Shown: one piece after another, positions 1-10,216 of the stretch | Position numbering within the stretch: position 1 is the first letter of the stretch | How the letters are laid out: each line of letters begins with the position of its first letter | DNA from: a virus | Direction: 5' to 3' (one strand) | Virus record (IMG/VR): IMGVR_UViG_3300009124_000070 | Span: 1-29,969 of that record | DNA: 29,969 nt | The notes under the pieces: model-generated | The model's database searches: none | Told to the model about the DNA's origin: nothing | What the model saw: the letters and a program-made list of their open reading frames with translations, nothing else | Made by a program: the position numbers and the translations under genes

Positions 1-72
1 GTCTAAACAATTTTTATTGCTAACTATTAATAGTTTTGCTAACTTAAATCCAAATTAAAGCACTTAAATGTT
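1..72. promoter_or_regulatory. AT-rich leader with palindrome and direct repeats
   Basis: This non-coding leader precedes the first cargo gene. It holds a perfect 14-bp palindrome, AACTATTAATAGTT, at 22-35, flanked by two direct copies of TTGCTAACT at 17-25 and 36-44 (19 bp apart, about two helical turns). It could be a regulator site, or the hairpin of a terminator for a gene left of the window. No clear sigma70 promoter or Shine-Dalgarno sequence is visible. Confidence 0.35.
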
Positions 73-831
73 ATGCCATTACCAGCAGCACTTATGATTG
101 GCGGGGGCATTCTCTCAGGAATTGGGATGATTGGCCAAGCACGAGCTGGGCGTAGGGCCGCTCGCAGAATGGATCGCCTTGCATCTGGCGTACAGGGGCA
201 GTACGACGCTGCTCTTGCTCCTATTGGTGGTTTACTTGCTGAACTTGAAGGTCAAAATCTTGGACAGATGGGCCTTGAGCAAGCACGTATGGCTGGCTAT
301 GGATTTGATCGCGGGACAGCTGAAGCGTCTGCGGCTATGCGCGGTGGTGGGCGTAATGCTTTTGCAGCACTTATGGGTACTGAGCAGCTTCGCCAGCAAG
401 CGGCACTTGGTCAGGCGGCTCTTGGTGCTACCGCTAACCTTCGCCAACAGAATCTTTCTGCTCGCATGGGGCTTTCTGAGGCAATGGCTCAGGGACAGAT
501 GAGAGCCGCTGATACAGCTAATCAGATTCGCCTTGGCGGTATTCAGACAAGACAACAAAGCGCGCAGCAAGCATACGGACAGCTTGCTCAGGTAGGTGGC
601 TTTGCCCTTGCCGCTGGTATTCAAGGCGCTATGGCTCCATCAAATGTTACGAGTAGCGTTCAAGCAATGCCACCAACCTCTACGCGACTCCAAGCTCCCA
701 TTGAAATGCGAGGAACGCCAACTTTAAATCCAGCTCCTTTGGCAAACATACCATCTTTTGGCTCATCTGCTGCTGAAGCCCTAGGTGTTGATTACGGAAC
801 TCTTGCAAGTAGATTTCGCTTTGGTGGATAA
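73..831 (+). CDS. Putative virion cargo/ejection protein (Ala/Gly/Gln-rich)
   Basis: The product is 252 aa and I do not recognise its family. Residues 5-22 form a hydrophobic, glycine-rich segment (IGGGILSGIGMIGQA) that could insert into a membrane. Residues 25-190 are helical, rich in Ala, Gln, Met and Arg, with recurring RQQ/GQ units and almost no Trp or Cys. The C-terminal 60 residues are Pro/Ser-rich and probably disordered. It sits two bases before the next cargo-like gene and upstream of a giant protein, the position of small ejection (internal core) proteins in podoviruses such as T7 gp14 or the cargo genes of crAss-like phages. That analogy rests on position and composition only. The ATG at 73 is the first in frame and has no obvious Shine-Dalgarno sequence. 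Confidence 0.7.
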   Translation: MPLPAALMIGGGILSGIGMIGQARAGRRAARRMDRLASGVQGQYDAALAPIGGLLAELEGQNLGQMGLEQARMAGYGFDRGTAEASAAMRGGGRNAFAALMGTEQLRQQAALGQAALGATANLRQQNLSARMGLSEAMAQGQMRAADTANQIRLGGIQTRQQSAQQAYGQLAQVGGFALAAGIQGAMAPSNVTSSVQAMPPTSTRLQAPIEMRGTPTLNPAPLANIPSFGSSAAEALGVDYGTLASRFRFGG

Positions 832-833
832 AC

Positions 834-1772
834 ATGGCTCTAATTGATGCACTTATGGCTGGCCAGCAGTTTGTGTCTGGCATCCAGCAACAACAACAGA
901 TGGCTCGCGAATACCGCGACAGAATGGCTATGCTTGCTCGCCAAGAAGAGCGTGCTATGCGTGGGGAAGAGCGCCAAATGATGGCTGACTTCCGCGCCCA
1001 AGAAATGCAAGACTTTGAAATGGGCTTGGCCAGAAGTGCTGAAGAAAGAGCCGTCAGCGCAGAAAAAAGAGCAGTTATTGATTCTAATCTCGGGCGGGAA
1101 GAAGCCAAGCAGAGGATGAGAGCAAACGATCTTGAGATAAGACGCCTTCAAGGTGAGCTTGATCGCCTCCCAACTATTCAGGCTCAGCAAGATGCTCTTT
1201 TTGAAATACAAAGAATTACCGCAGAGAATGAGCAGCTTGCATCAAAGTTAAATATTAAAGTAGCACAAGGTGAACTTGCGGCTCAAGAATCAGCAACTGC
1301 TACTAAACAAGAACTTGGAAGAGCGCAGAGCGCTCTAGTGGATGTTGCAAGACAAGTGCAAATTAATCCCGCAGCTCTTACTGCTGAGCAAGCGCTTGCT
1401 GCTGAGCAAACTATGTTTGATTTTCTTGAAAAAAATCCTGGACAAGAACAAGCATTTAGCCCTTATTATAATGCATTTTTCAATGCTCTCGAAGAAGCTG
1501 AAAAAGCAAAAGGAAGCTTGCTTACAGAAAGAGGTGTTCGCCAAAAGTATCGGAGGGAAAACATTGAATCTCTCCCGCCACAACTACCGCTAGTTTTAAG
1601 AGCAATTCTTCCAAAAACACCAGGGCAAATCGAATATGCTACTGGTCTAGAAAGCGAATTAACCACATTAGAAGAGTATCAAAATTTTCGCGACAGACGG
1701 CAAAACTTTATTAATATTGTGGGTCAGCCTTTTGCTAACGCCCTTGTAAGCATGTTGCCGCAAGAAGACTAA
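834..1772 (+). CDS. Putative virion cargo/ejection protein, coiled-coil rich
   Basis: The product is 312 aa. Residues 15-165 are an almost unbroken run of charged, heptad-like helix (many Glu, Arg, Gln, Met and Ala), including an EER/AEKR-rich stretch near 45-90 and a QxELDRL segment near 105-115. The last 80 residues are more globular and Pro-containing. No enzymatic motif is visible. The ATG lies two bases after the upstream stop, with a GGTGG-type ribosome site inside the end of that gene, so the two are probably translationally coupled. The next gene, the giant virion protein, starts 11 bp downstream. Position and composition suggest an internal virion or ejection-conduit component (inference). 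Confidence 0.7.
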   Translation: MALIDALMAGQQFVSGIQQQQQMAREYRDRMAMLARQEERAMRGEERQMMADFRAQEMQDFEMGLARSAEERAVSAEKRAVIDSNLGREEAKQRMRANDLEIRRLQGELDRLPTIQAQQDALFEIQRITAENEQLASKLNIKVAQGELAAQESATATKQELGRAQSALVDVARQVQINPAALTAEQALAAEQTMFDFLEKNPGQEQAFSPYYNAFFNALEEAEKAKGSLLTERGVRQKYRRENIESLPPQLPLVLRAILPKTPGQIEYATGLESELTTLEEYQNFRDRRQNFINIVGQPFANALVSMLPQED

Positions 1773-1783
1773 CTAGGTAGCCA

Positions 1784-4700
1784 ATGAATGAAGAGCAGTA
1801 TCAGTACGTATATAACGCGTACAGGGCTAACCCCTATGCGTTTACCAATGAGCAGGTAGACCAGATAGCCAATGCTGCTAAGCGTCTAAATGTTGACTTT
1901 GGACGCGATCCTATGCACGAAGAAGCTACTATTGGTAGCGTTCTTGGCAACGTGCTTAGTGGTGTTGTTCAGGGGTTTACCACTATTGAAATTGGGGACC
2001 GCCCCGTTACGACTGCTGATCAGATAGCTAACAACCTTGGCTATCTTCTTGGTTTTGTTGGGTTTGTGCCTGGCGTTGGTACCGCAAGCCGCTTTCTTAC
2101 GAGTACTGCTATTCGTGGCGTTCTTTCAGCGAAGCAAGCTGGGGTTATTACTGGCGAAATAGGAAGGAAGGCCGCTGCTCAAACAATTTCTACTCTTCGC
2201 AAGACTCCTGTTAATCGCGTAACGAGTGTTCCTTTTTGGGTTGCTAACAAGATTACAGATGGCGTTGCCTCTAGCACCGCTGCCAAAAGCGCCACTGATT
2301 TCTTTATCAAGAAAGGACTTCAGAAGCAGACCGTATCCAAGATTGGCGATATAGCCAAGGAGGGCTTTAGGCTTGGTACCGCAAGCGCTGTATCTAGCTG
2401 GCAGTATGGCGTTGACCAAATGGCTGCAAGCTTTGTGCAGGGCGGTGTTTCAGGTGCTGGCTTTAGGGGCATTGCAAACTTTGTAAATCTTGGAAGCGAA
2501 GCTGCCAACAAGTTTGCCCGTATTGCTGCTGACACTATTTATTCTGGAGGCAGATCTACTCTTGCTGGCGATCCTCTGCCTGTGCAGGTATATGAGTATG
2601 CTCTTGGCGCTTTGTTTGGCAGCATGGAGCGCCCGCTAAAAGACTATCAAGCTGCCGAGTTCTTGAGCAAGAATGTCAACAAGTACACAAACCGCAATGA
2701 TCGCAGACGTGCTATTGACGACCTTCAAGACTTAGACGAATACAAGAATCTGCCTAAAGAAGTTAAGGAAGTTGTAGATCGCGACATAGATATTACATAC
2801 GGAAGCGAAGCCAAGATTCTTGAAAACATTCTTGGGGAAGATTTTGAGGGTACAGTCCGCATACCAGAAGCGCTCATCAACAGGGCTGTTCAAGAGGCAG
2901 CTGCGGAGATGGGTGTTCGCCCAGAAGATCTTCTTAGATACACGGTCCCTTCGCAAGCATACGTAAAAACTTTCCAAGAGCGTCTTGAAGAAGGCAAGAC
3001 TGAGGAACAGGCAAAGACTGAGGCTCGTGCTGCATACAAAGAGGCGAGCAAAGAAGCAGAAAGCATTATCACGCCACTTCTGTACCAAGGCGACCCTGTT
3101 GTTGCAAACAGTTTTATACCGCGTCTTAAAGCAGAAGAAGAGGCTTACAAGCCATCCATAGGAGCGTTTGAGCAAGCGTTGGCGATGCTGTCTAGACGTT
3201 CTGATACACCTTCTGAGTTCTTCCAGCGTGCTTCTATTGAAGCATCTAAGTTTATCAACAGTCCCACAGATGACATTGACCCAGTAACGGCTGAAGTTAT
3301 TGGGACAAGACAGGTAATTGGAGATAGGCCAGAGGACGTTGAGCTATTTAGATCTAGGCTGAATGACCTTGATCCCACGGCCAACTTTACTGAAGCAGAT
3401 GATCTTCTTATTAGGAAGACGATAAACACATATCTCAAAGCAAAAGAAAGGTTTGCTGGCTACATTGCTTCTGATGGTTCTATTCAAATTGGAAAGCTTA
3501 CTGATCGCGGCCAAGACATTAGAGAGGTTGGAGATCAGACTTTCCTTGATGCTGTTGGGCTTCCATCTATTATTGTTAAAAGGATTCGCGGAAACAGACT
3601 TGCCGTTTCTGAAGCAAGGACGATAAGGCAAAGCACTCTTGATGGTCTTGTTGACACTGTGAAAGCCTTGAGCAAATCTCCTAGTCCGTTTAGAAGATTT
3701 GTTTTCTCTCCAGTAAAGGGAAAGGGTCAGACAACTATTGTCCCGTCTTTGCTTGAAAATTTAAACACAAGAGAAGGAATCGAAGCATCCTTAAAAGAGC
3801 TTGACGATACGCTTTCTAGACTTGATAAAATATCGCCTGGTGTTAGAGGGGCATATAATATTGAAAGGGGCCTATTTTCCGCAGAATACAACAACGCTGC
3901 TATATTTAGGGGCAAAATAGGCGGGCTTAGCGCAAAAGAATACTATGACCTTAATGCCCTAAACAACATTAGGGTCATAGAGGAAATGAATAGCTCTATT
4001 GACCCAGATACGGGCAACAAGATCTATGTTCCATTCGAGGAAATGGTGCGTAACCCAGACAAGTTTATCTCATCTTCTGATGAGCTTGTTAAAAGGATGC
4101 AGGGTTTTGCAGACTCTAACTTTTCTTTGAATACGCCTTACTTTGAGAGCGTTAGAGCAAACGAATCTTCCCCCACCGTTGTTGAAAATGGTGGCTTTAA
4201 CTATGCCATTATAAATGACATACGCTCTGATGGCGAATCGTCATTTGGATTACTTTCTTCTCTTGGCGAAAAAGCTGGCAAGATAACTAGGCTTGATAAC
4301 ACAGACGGCGCTTTGCTTATGCGATCCGATGTGTTTGACGCTATTGCTCGTTCTTCTGGCCTTGAGGATAACATTGGGTCTATCAAGCTAACCGTTACTT
4401 ATGGTAACGAGATGCGTGATGGCAGAGCCTTGGGCGCCACCTTCCACAAGGTATCAGCTATTCGCCTTAGCGAAAAAGAATCCGTTGGTCTTGCAGAGAA
4501 CGACATATCCTTCCTCACATTTGCAAGCGGTGTTAAGCAAACTGGCTTTAGAGAGACGGTTGACTACAAAGTTAAAGTTGTAAAAGACACCCCAGTTGTT
4601 GAGCTATCAAACACCAACGCTATTTACAAAGCTCCTATTGAGTCTATACGAGTTAACATTGGCGCAAGCGAACATCTTAACCAAGTAAACTCTAGAGACG

Positions 4701-7700
4701 TTAGGCTTGTATCTCAGTTTGCTGATGACATCGCAGACCCAGTTGCAAGAGCTGCTGTTAGGAATATTTACGAGCGCGGTTTTGATGGCGATGAGGCGCA
4801 GACTCAGCGTTTTGATGATGAGTCATTTGAAGATCTCGACATTGACAATGTAAGCGCGATTTCTCTTGCAGAGGCTTATTACAACAACTCTTCTACTGTT
4901 TCTCCAGAGAAGAGGGCCTTCTTCCTTAAAGAGGTTCTTAGAAAAAATCTGCCAGATCCAGATAACGACTATTCTATTAAGGCAGATAGGCCCAACGCAA
5001 GGGCTCAGAAGGTTCTCAACGATCTGATTGATACAGAATACCTAGGCCGAGGATTTGAGGATCTCGATGCTAGTGTCAAGGACTTTATAGATGACCGCGT
5101 TCGCAACTATTTTTATACTAGAGTTTCAAAGCCAAAGGTTGAGGTTGGCGGGCAGTCTATCTTTACTTCTATTGATGGGCTTACGCAGCGACATCTTGCT
5201 GGCATGGGCAAGAGCGACGCATATAAAAATATGCCAAAAGAACTTACCGATGCTTTAGAGAAGGGCTACCTTCCAGAGGGATGGGTTGTGTTCAACCAAG
5301 GTATGCGCCGCCAAAAAATCAAATGGCTTGACGGCAAAAAGAAATCCCTTGGCAAAGCATTTGATGAGTATCTAGTTGAGAAAGACAAGGCAAAGCGTAA
5401 GCAGATGGAGGATTTGCTTACGTTCTTGTTTATCCGTGTGCCTAACGACTCTGCCGCTGGCGTACTTCCGCTTCGCATTGCTGGCTTTGGTCAGCGCAAG
5501 GGTAGCGGTATGATAGTCCACGGCGAAGAGCTAAAGCGCATGGGCGGTGCTGATATTGATATTGATAAGGCTTTCTGGTACCAAGACGTTGATGGCAACG
5601 GAGCTGGCACTGGCCCTATCATGGACTACTTTAGGTCTACGAAAGGAACCGTTGCTGCTGAACCCTATCCAAAACCAGCTGGCAGGAGCCCAGAGCAAAA
5701 AATTGCATCCCTGTTTTCTCCTACTGAGCTACACTCGGCTGGCGCAATATCAAGTGGCAGCAAAGGGAGAATTGGTGTTTACGCAAACATATCTAAGCGC
5801 GTAAGGAACTACCTATACGACCTTGCTAATAATGATCGGGAAGAACTTGCAAGGTTTAATAGGTGGATTACTACTGGGATTAATTCATCTGCTGACGGAA
5901 TTAACAGAGAAACAGCTCAGGATATATCTCGAGAGCTAAATAATCAAATAAGAAGGATTGTTCCAGAAGAAAAGTATGAGGATGCAATAGAGTATCAGAG
6001 AAACTCAAAACTAATTGAAGGTGTATTTGAAAGGAAGGTTGGAGAAATTGGCGCTAATGTTAGAAATGAATCTGAATTAATTAGATTTGCCGACGTTGAT
6101 ACCTATAATCATCCACGCCACGCTGGAGTCATTAGGCTTGCGGAGGTAATTAGAAAAGGCCCAAGCGCAGACACTATTACTGATCCTGCGTCTGTTATAC
6201 CTACTGTCTCAAGCAGTAGTGTAAATAGGATCATCGAGCGTTATGAAAACATATTCCGCTCAGATGACGATCAGTCTAAGATTACGCGATTCCTTGTAGA
6301 GGGTTTTGGAGTGCCTAGTTCTGGCTCTGGCGATACTTACCGCAACACAATTACTGGTCTTGGCAGCATGGTTGCCCTTGATAGGCGAGGTCGTGCCGCA
6401 ATCAGCCAGATGGAAGAAAAGGGGTACACCAGAGACGGTGCGCTTGTAGCAATAGAAGAAATACAGTCCTTCTTTAAAGGTGATAACGGTTATATAGAAA
6501 GACTCTCTCGGGCAAGGAGGGGATCTGGCGAGAGGATTGAAGACATCTTCAAGGATATGACTGAGCGCGCCTTCTACATTGAAGATGCTTATGGATCGTC
6601 TGCTCGTCTTTACTTTGAGATGATTGCTCGTGGCGGCAGAAGAATGTCAGACACTACAACAGAGGGGGCTCTGAACCTTCTGCGCTCTATACCTATATCA
6701 ACGGTAAACAAAAGGATTGAAGAACTTGCTGCTTCTAAAGTAAAGGATGGAAAAAATGCTGAAGCCGCACGAGAAGAGGCCATATCTGACCTTGTTGCAG
6801 AAGCAAGAAAGAGAGCCAATTCCTTTGCCAAACAAACCACAACCATTATTGATTGGGAAGGCATAAGCAAACAGACTAACATAGACTTTGCTGAAGCCGT
6901 CACCTACGTTGCTAGGGGTGAAGATGCCTTTCAAGAGCGTGTTGCAGAGCCACGATTTAGCGAGACTGGGCGTGTTGAGATAACCAAAGACCCAGAAACT
7001 GACCTTCCAGAAGATCCAGTATCTCCACGCGAAGTGGAAGAGGTTGAGTCATTCACTAGCCGCATTACTGGCAAGGAGCAAGGGGTTGAGTTCACGCCAG
7101 AAGAGCGAGCCAAGATTAATCGTATCAAGGAGATCTTCCACGAGCATCCCGATCTCATTCGTGAGATGATGATTGGCGGCGGAGGTCGCGTTATACGCGA
7201 CAGCCAAGGCGTTCCTATTCCGCCAGAGCTTTGGACACCTAGAGAAATAGACCAGTTTATAGACTACTTCGATAAGTCTAGAGGCGGGTTTTTATGGAAT
7301 CTGTTTAGCAAGGGCAAAGGAGATTTGCCAGCCTTGGCATACATGCAGTTTCCAGATAGGGTAATTGAACAAATTAAGCCGTTTGACGGCAAGCTAGAGG
7401 CCGCTGTCAACAAAAAGGTTATTACCCCAGATGGGATCAAGGTTTTACCTGTACGAGAGTTCTTTACTTCTTTTGACAGGATGAGGGTTGTGTTTGGCTA
7501 CGCGCACGACCGTAATGCAAGAGTTGTTGCAGAGCAACAAGAAAAGTTTTCAAAGTACCTCAGTTTCTTGGAGCAAGAGTCTTTCAGGGAAGACGGCGAA
7601 AAAATATTTATCATCTCCACTGCTCTTCGCGAGATTGGTCTTATTAGAAAGATTAATGAGGATGGCTCTCTTGGTGCTTTCAAAAAAGGCTACAACAAAA

Positions 7701-10216
7701 CCGTTGCTTGGAAGCGATACAAGAACATAGAGAAGCTGTACAAAGAGCTGTCTGAAAAAACATATACAGCAGCTGTTCCTAAAATTGGCAGTGATGGTAG
7801 GTTTATCAGAGACAATTCTGGCAAGCTTGAGACTACGGTTAGAAAGGTCAAGGGCAAAGAACTATTTGGAACGATTGACAACCCAAACGCTGGCATAGTC
7901 AACAAGGGTATCACAGATGTTCTTAGGGGCATCTATGACAAACTCATTGTTAACAAAGAGGGTGCTAAAAAACATCTTATTTACAAAAACAAGGAAAAAG
8001 GAATAATTGACCTTGATGCAACGATAAATCATTTGTTTGATATGTCACGCCGCAATAACAACTTCATTGTTGGCATTGATGGCCTAAACAGAATCCTCCA
8101 TGCTCAGCAGATTGAGAAGCTTGCCATTGAAGTTGCTGGCAGAAACGGAAGATCCTTTAAGATTGGCGATGCTCGTTTCCAAAAGATTGTAGAGAATCTA
8201 TACGAGCGCAATCCGTTCGAATACGAGGCAGCCGATGTTCTTGACGCTGGCATGACCGCTCTTCAGCAAGGTGCTAAAAATCTTGACAAGGGCATAAACG
8301 TTGGGCAAGTGGGCGAGATCAACATGTTTGCCTACTTTCCGCACAATGGCATACCTAGTTCTATTGCAAAAGAGTATGTCCAGAAGCTTGAGGATCAGCT
8401 TAACAACGCCACTAGCGATAGCGAGCGCAATAGGCTTAAGATTAGGATCAGCCAGATGTACGCAACTATGGCTGCTCCAGAGAACGCATTTAGCCAAAGC
8501 CTAAAGGACATTGCATTTACAACGCCAAGAGCTTCTGATGGTACTATGGTTATTGTAAAGCCAAAGCCCACGCAGTCGCGCGGCAGAGAGCCAATGCCTG
8601 GGTATGATCCTTCTGATGCGGCTATAAATAACTACATCACTACCATAACGAAGGGTTATTACGACTCTTTATCTACTGTTGTAGCAAACTACGAGATGAA
8701 TAGGTTTGAGGCCCGTAAGAGCGCTGGTGAATATACTGGCAAATGGGCAGAGTGGGGCCGCACCTATTTACGTACGGTGCTTGGTCATGATACCATGTAC
8801 AGTGATGAGTATCTGAAACGCAACCCAACGCTTGCCAAAAGTGCGGCATACTATACGTCTGATCGCTATGCGTTTGACAAGTATTATGAGACTATTGTAA
8901 AACGATTCAATATAGATCAGTACAATAGGGTTCAAAAAATTAAGGCTGATGCTGCAAGAAATGGCGAGGATTGGACGCGCCATCCAGAGATCCAGCGTGC
9001 TGCATCCAAGATCCGCAGGTTCTCCAGCATGGAGGGCAAGTGGAACATGATGAGTCTTCTTGCCAACACTAGGTCTGTTACCAACAACGTTGTTGGTGGC
9101 AATACCATGACTATTGTATCTACTGGACTTAGGCCTTGGTTAAACACATTTAGACCATCCTATTGGAAGAGCATCAACCCAGAATGGCGCTCTAAAGAAG
9201 ACCTATATAAGTTTGCAGCAGAAAGAGGTGCTGTTGAAGCGTTTATTATACAAGAAGTAAATCTCAACCCAACCAAGTTTGAGGCTCGCAATGTTAAAAA
9301 CTTTATTGCAGAAAGCATTTCTTCTATTACTTCTGCATACAAAGGCGGCAAAAGCCTTGATGACTCTGATCTTATTGCAATAGCCAAACGAAATGAGCTT
9401 AGCGAGGACTTTATTCAGTCTGCCGCATACTTTATGCGTGCCCCAGAACGAGATCTTCGCATGAGATCGTTTATGGCCCACTACTTTAAGGCGAGAGAGG
9501 TTCTTGGGTCTAACAAGAACCTTGACAAGTTTGATGACCCAGAGATCATTGAGATGGCATTGCGTGGGGTTAAAGGTACGCAGTTTCTCTACAACTCAGC
9601 AGAACGTCCCATCTTTAGCTCAAGCAGCATAGGCAAGATTTTCTCTCGTTTCCAGCTTTGGTCTTGGAACTCTATTCGTTTTAGACGCGATGTTTACAAG
9701 GCAGCCCGTGAGTCTGGCTATCAAGAGGGGACGGTAGAGTTTGACAAGTACAAGCGTGTTGTACAAGCTGACCTATTTATGCTTGGCCTTGCATCTGCGT
9801 TGCCGTACACGATGTTTGAATCCATTGTACCAGCACCGTTTAACTACATACAAGATCTTTCTGACTACTTCTTTGGAAGTGAAACTGAGCAAGAAAAAGC
9901 ATTCTTCGGAACATTGCCATACCCATTAAATGTTACAGGCATAGTTCTTCCTCCGTCTACTCGTATATTTACGGCGTTAACTGCACTTGCTGGTGGAGAC
10001 GTTGATAGATTTGTTGACTATCATATTTATACTCTTGCTCCTTTTGGGCTTATGGGTAGAAATATTGCCCGCACAGCAGCTAACCCGTCTATGACCGTAG
10101 ACTTTATGACTGGCGTACCGCTTCACAGAATGTCTCGCTACATGAGAGAGCTAAGAGAAGAAGCGCCTAGAACAAATCCTTCTCCAATAGGAGAGATTCC
10201 AATAGAAGAACAATAA
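1784..10216 (+). CDS. Giant virion protein with DxDxD motif, candidate virion RNA polymerase/ejection protein
   Basis: The product is 2810 aa, more than a quarter of the window. Seen directly: residues 45-125 and 195-275 are Gly/Ala-rich with hydrophobic, zipper-like stretches (for example LGYLLGFVGFVPGVG). Residues 1218-1262 run from an R-x-P (FIRVPNDS) through a Gly-Phe and Gly-rich turn to GGADIDIDK, with Asp at 1257, 1259 and 1261. Residues near 2424-2440 hold a LANTRSVTNN segment of a type I associate with very large phage proteins. The C-terminal 150 residues are hydrophobic. Known family: two-barrel RNA polymerases use a DxDxD/DxDGD loop, and crAss-like phage virion RNA polymerases carry DFDID preceded by a similar R-x-P...GF...GSD block. 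Inference: this is a virion-packaged, ejected RNA polymerase fused to ejection-type domains. I found no P-loop or lysozyme signature. The start ATG has an AGG-type site (AGGTAGCCAATG). It overlaps the next gene as TAATG. Confidence 0.75.
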   Translation: MNEEQYQYVYNAYRANPYAFTNEQVDQIANAAKRLNVDFGRDPMHEEATIGSVLGNVLSGVVQGFTTIEIGDRPVTTADQIANNLGYLLGFVGFVPGVGTASRFLTSTAIRGVLSAKQAGVITGEIGRKAAAQTISTLRKTPVNRVTSVPFWVANKITDGVASSTAAKSATDFFIKKGLQKQTVSKIGDIAKEGFRLGTASAVSSWQYGVDQMAASFVQGGVSGAGFRGIANFVNLGSEAANKFARIAADTIYSGGRSTLAGDPLPVQVYEYALGALFGSMERPLKDYQAAEFLSKNVNKYTNRNDRRRAIDDLQDLDEYKNLPKEVKEVVDRDIDITYGSEAKILENILGEDFEGTVRIPEALINRAVQEAAAEMGVRPEDLLRYTVPSQAYVKTFQERLEEGKTEEQAKTEARAAYKEASKEAESIITPLLYQGDPVVANSFIPRLKAEEEAYKPSIGAFEQALAMLSRRSDTPSEFFQRASIEASKFINSPTDDIDPVTAEVIGTRQVIGDRPEDVELFRSRLNDLDPTANFTEADDLLIRKTINTYLKAKERFAGYIASDGSIQIGKLTDRGQDIREVGDQTFLDAVGLPSIIVKRIRGNRLAVSEARTIRQSTLDGLVDTVKALSKSPSPFRRFVFSPVKGKGQTTIVPSLLENLNTREGIEASLKELDDTLSRLDKISPGVRGAYNIERGLFSAEYNNAAIFRGKIGGLSAKEYYDLNALNNIRVIEEMNSSIDPDTGNKIYVPFEEMVRNPDKFISSSDELVKRMQGFADSNFSLNTPYFESVRANESSPTVVENGGFNYAIINDIRSDGESSFGLLSSLGEKAGKITRLDNTDGALLMRSDVFDAIARSSGLEDNIGSIKLTVTYGNEMRDGRALGATFHKVSAIRLSEKESVGLAENDISFLTFASGVKQTGFRETVDYKVKVVKDTPVVELSNTNAIYKAPIESIRVNIGASEHLNQVNSRDVRLVSQFADDIADPVARAAVRNIYERGFDGDEAQTQRFDDESFEDLDIDNVSAISLAEAYYNNSSTVSPEKRAFFLKEVLRKNLPDPDNDYSIKADRPNARAQKVLNDLIDTEYLGRGFEDLDASVKDFIDDRVRNYFYTRVSKPKVEVGGQSIFTSIDGLTQRHLAGMGKSDAYKNMPKELTDALEKGYLPEGWVVFNQGMRRQKIKWLDGKKKSLGKAFDEYLVEKDKAKRKQMEDLLTFLFIRVPNDSAAGVLPLRIAGFGQRKGSGMIVHGEELKRMGGADIDIDKAFWYQDVDGNGAGTGPIMDYFRSTKGTVAAEPYPKPAGRSPEQKIASLFSPTELHSAGAISSGSKGRIGVYANISKRVRNYLYDLANNDREELARFNRWITTGINSSADGINRETAQDISRELNNQIRRIVPEEKYEDAIEYQRNSKLIEGVFERKVGEIGANVRNESELIRFADVDTYNHPRHAGVIRLAEVIRKGPSADTITDPASVIPTVSSSSVNRIIERYENIFRSDDDQSKITRFLVEGFGVPSSGSGDTYRNTITGLGSMVALDRRGRAAISQMEEKGYTRDGALVAIEEIQSFFKGDNGYIERLSRARRGSGERIEDIFKDMTERAFYIEDAYGSSARLYFEMIARGGRRMSDTTTEGALNLLRSIPISTVNKRIEELAASKVKDGKNAEAAREEAISDLVAEARKRANSFAKQTTTIIDWEGISKQTNIDFAEAVTYVARGEDAFQERVAEPRFSETGRVEITKDPETDLPEDPVSPREVEEVESFTSRITGKEQGVEFTPEERAKINRIKEIFHEHPDLIREMMIGGGGRVIRDSQGVPIPPELWTPREIDQFIDYFDKSRGGFLWNLFSKGKGDLPALAYMQFPDRVIEQIKPFDGKLEAAVNKKVITPDGIKVLPVREFFTSFDRMRVVFGYAHDRNARVVAEQQEKFSKYLSFLEQESFREDGEKIFIISTALREIGLIRKINEDGSLGAFKKGYNKTVAWKRYKNIEKLYKELSEKTYTAAVPKIGSDGRFIRDNSGKLETTVRKVKGKELFGTIDNPNAGIVNKGITDVLRGIYDKLIVNKEGAKKHLIYKNKEKGIIDLDATINHLFDMSRRNNNFIVGIDGLNRILHAQQIEKLAIEVAGRNGRSFKIGDARFQKIVENLYERNPFEYEAADVLDAGMTALQQGAKNLDKGINVGQVGEINMFAYFPHNGIPSSIAKEYVQKLEDQLNNATSDSERNRLKIRISQMYATMAAPENAFSQSLKDIAFTTPRASDGTMVIVKPKPTQSRGREPMPGYDPSDAAINNYITTITKGYYDSLSTVVANYEMNRFEARKSAGEYTGKWAEWGRTYLRTVLGHDTMYSDEYLKRNPTLAKSAAYYTSDRYAFDKYYETIVKRFNIDQYNRVQKIKADAARNGEDWTRHPEIQRAASKIRRFSSMEGKWNMMSLLANTRSVTNNVVGGNTMTIVSTGLRPWLNTFRPSYWKSINPEWRSKEDLYKFAAERGAVEAFIIQEVNLNPTKFEARNVKNFIAESISSITSAYKGGKSLDDSDLIAIAKRNELSEDFIQSAAYFMRAPERDLRMRSFMAHYFKAREVLGSNKNLDKFDDPEIIEMALRGVKGTQFLYNSAERPIFSSSSIGKIFSRFQLWSWNSIRFRRDVYKAARESGYQEGTVEFDKYKRVVQADLFMLGLASALPYTMFESIVPAPFNYIQDLSDYFFGSETEQEKAFFGTLPYPLNVTGIVLPPSTRIFTALTALAGGDVDRFVDYHIYTLAPFGLMGRNIARTAANPSMTVDFMTGVPLHRMSRYMRELREEAPRTNPSPIGEIPIEEQ

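Noticed and set aside
131-502. Out-of-frame rightward reading inside the first cargo gene
   Set aside because: Leu-rich shadow frame fully covered by the better-supported 252-aa gene.
2732-3175. 147-residue leftward reading inside the giant gene
   Set aside because: Low-complexity Phe/Ser/Cys-rich antisense shadow of a long coding gene, with no ribosome site.
1784-10216. Lysozyme/transglycosylase domain in the giant protein, as in T7 gp16
   Set aside because: I looked for a catalytic Glu-Ser type motif near either end and found nothing I could defend.
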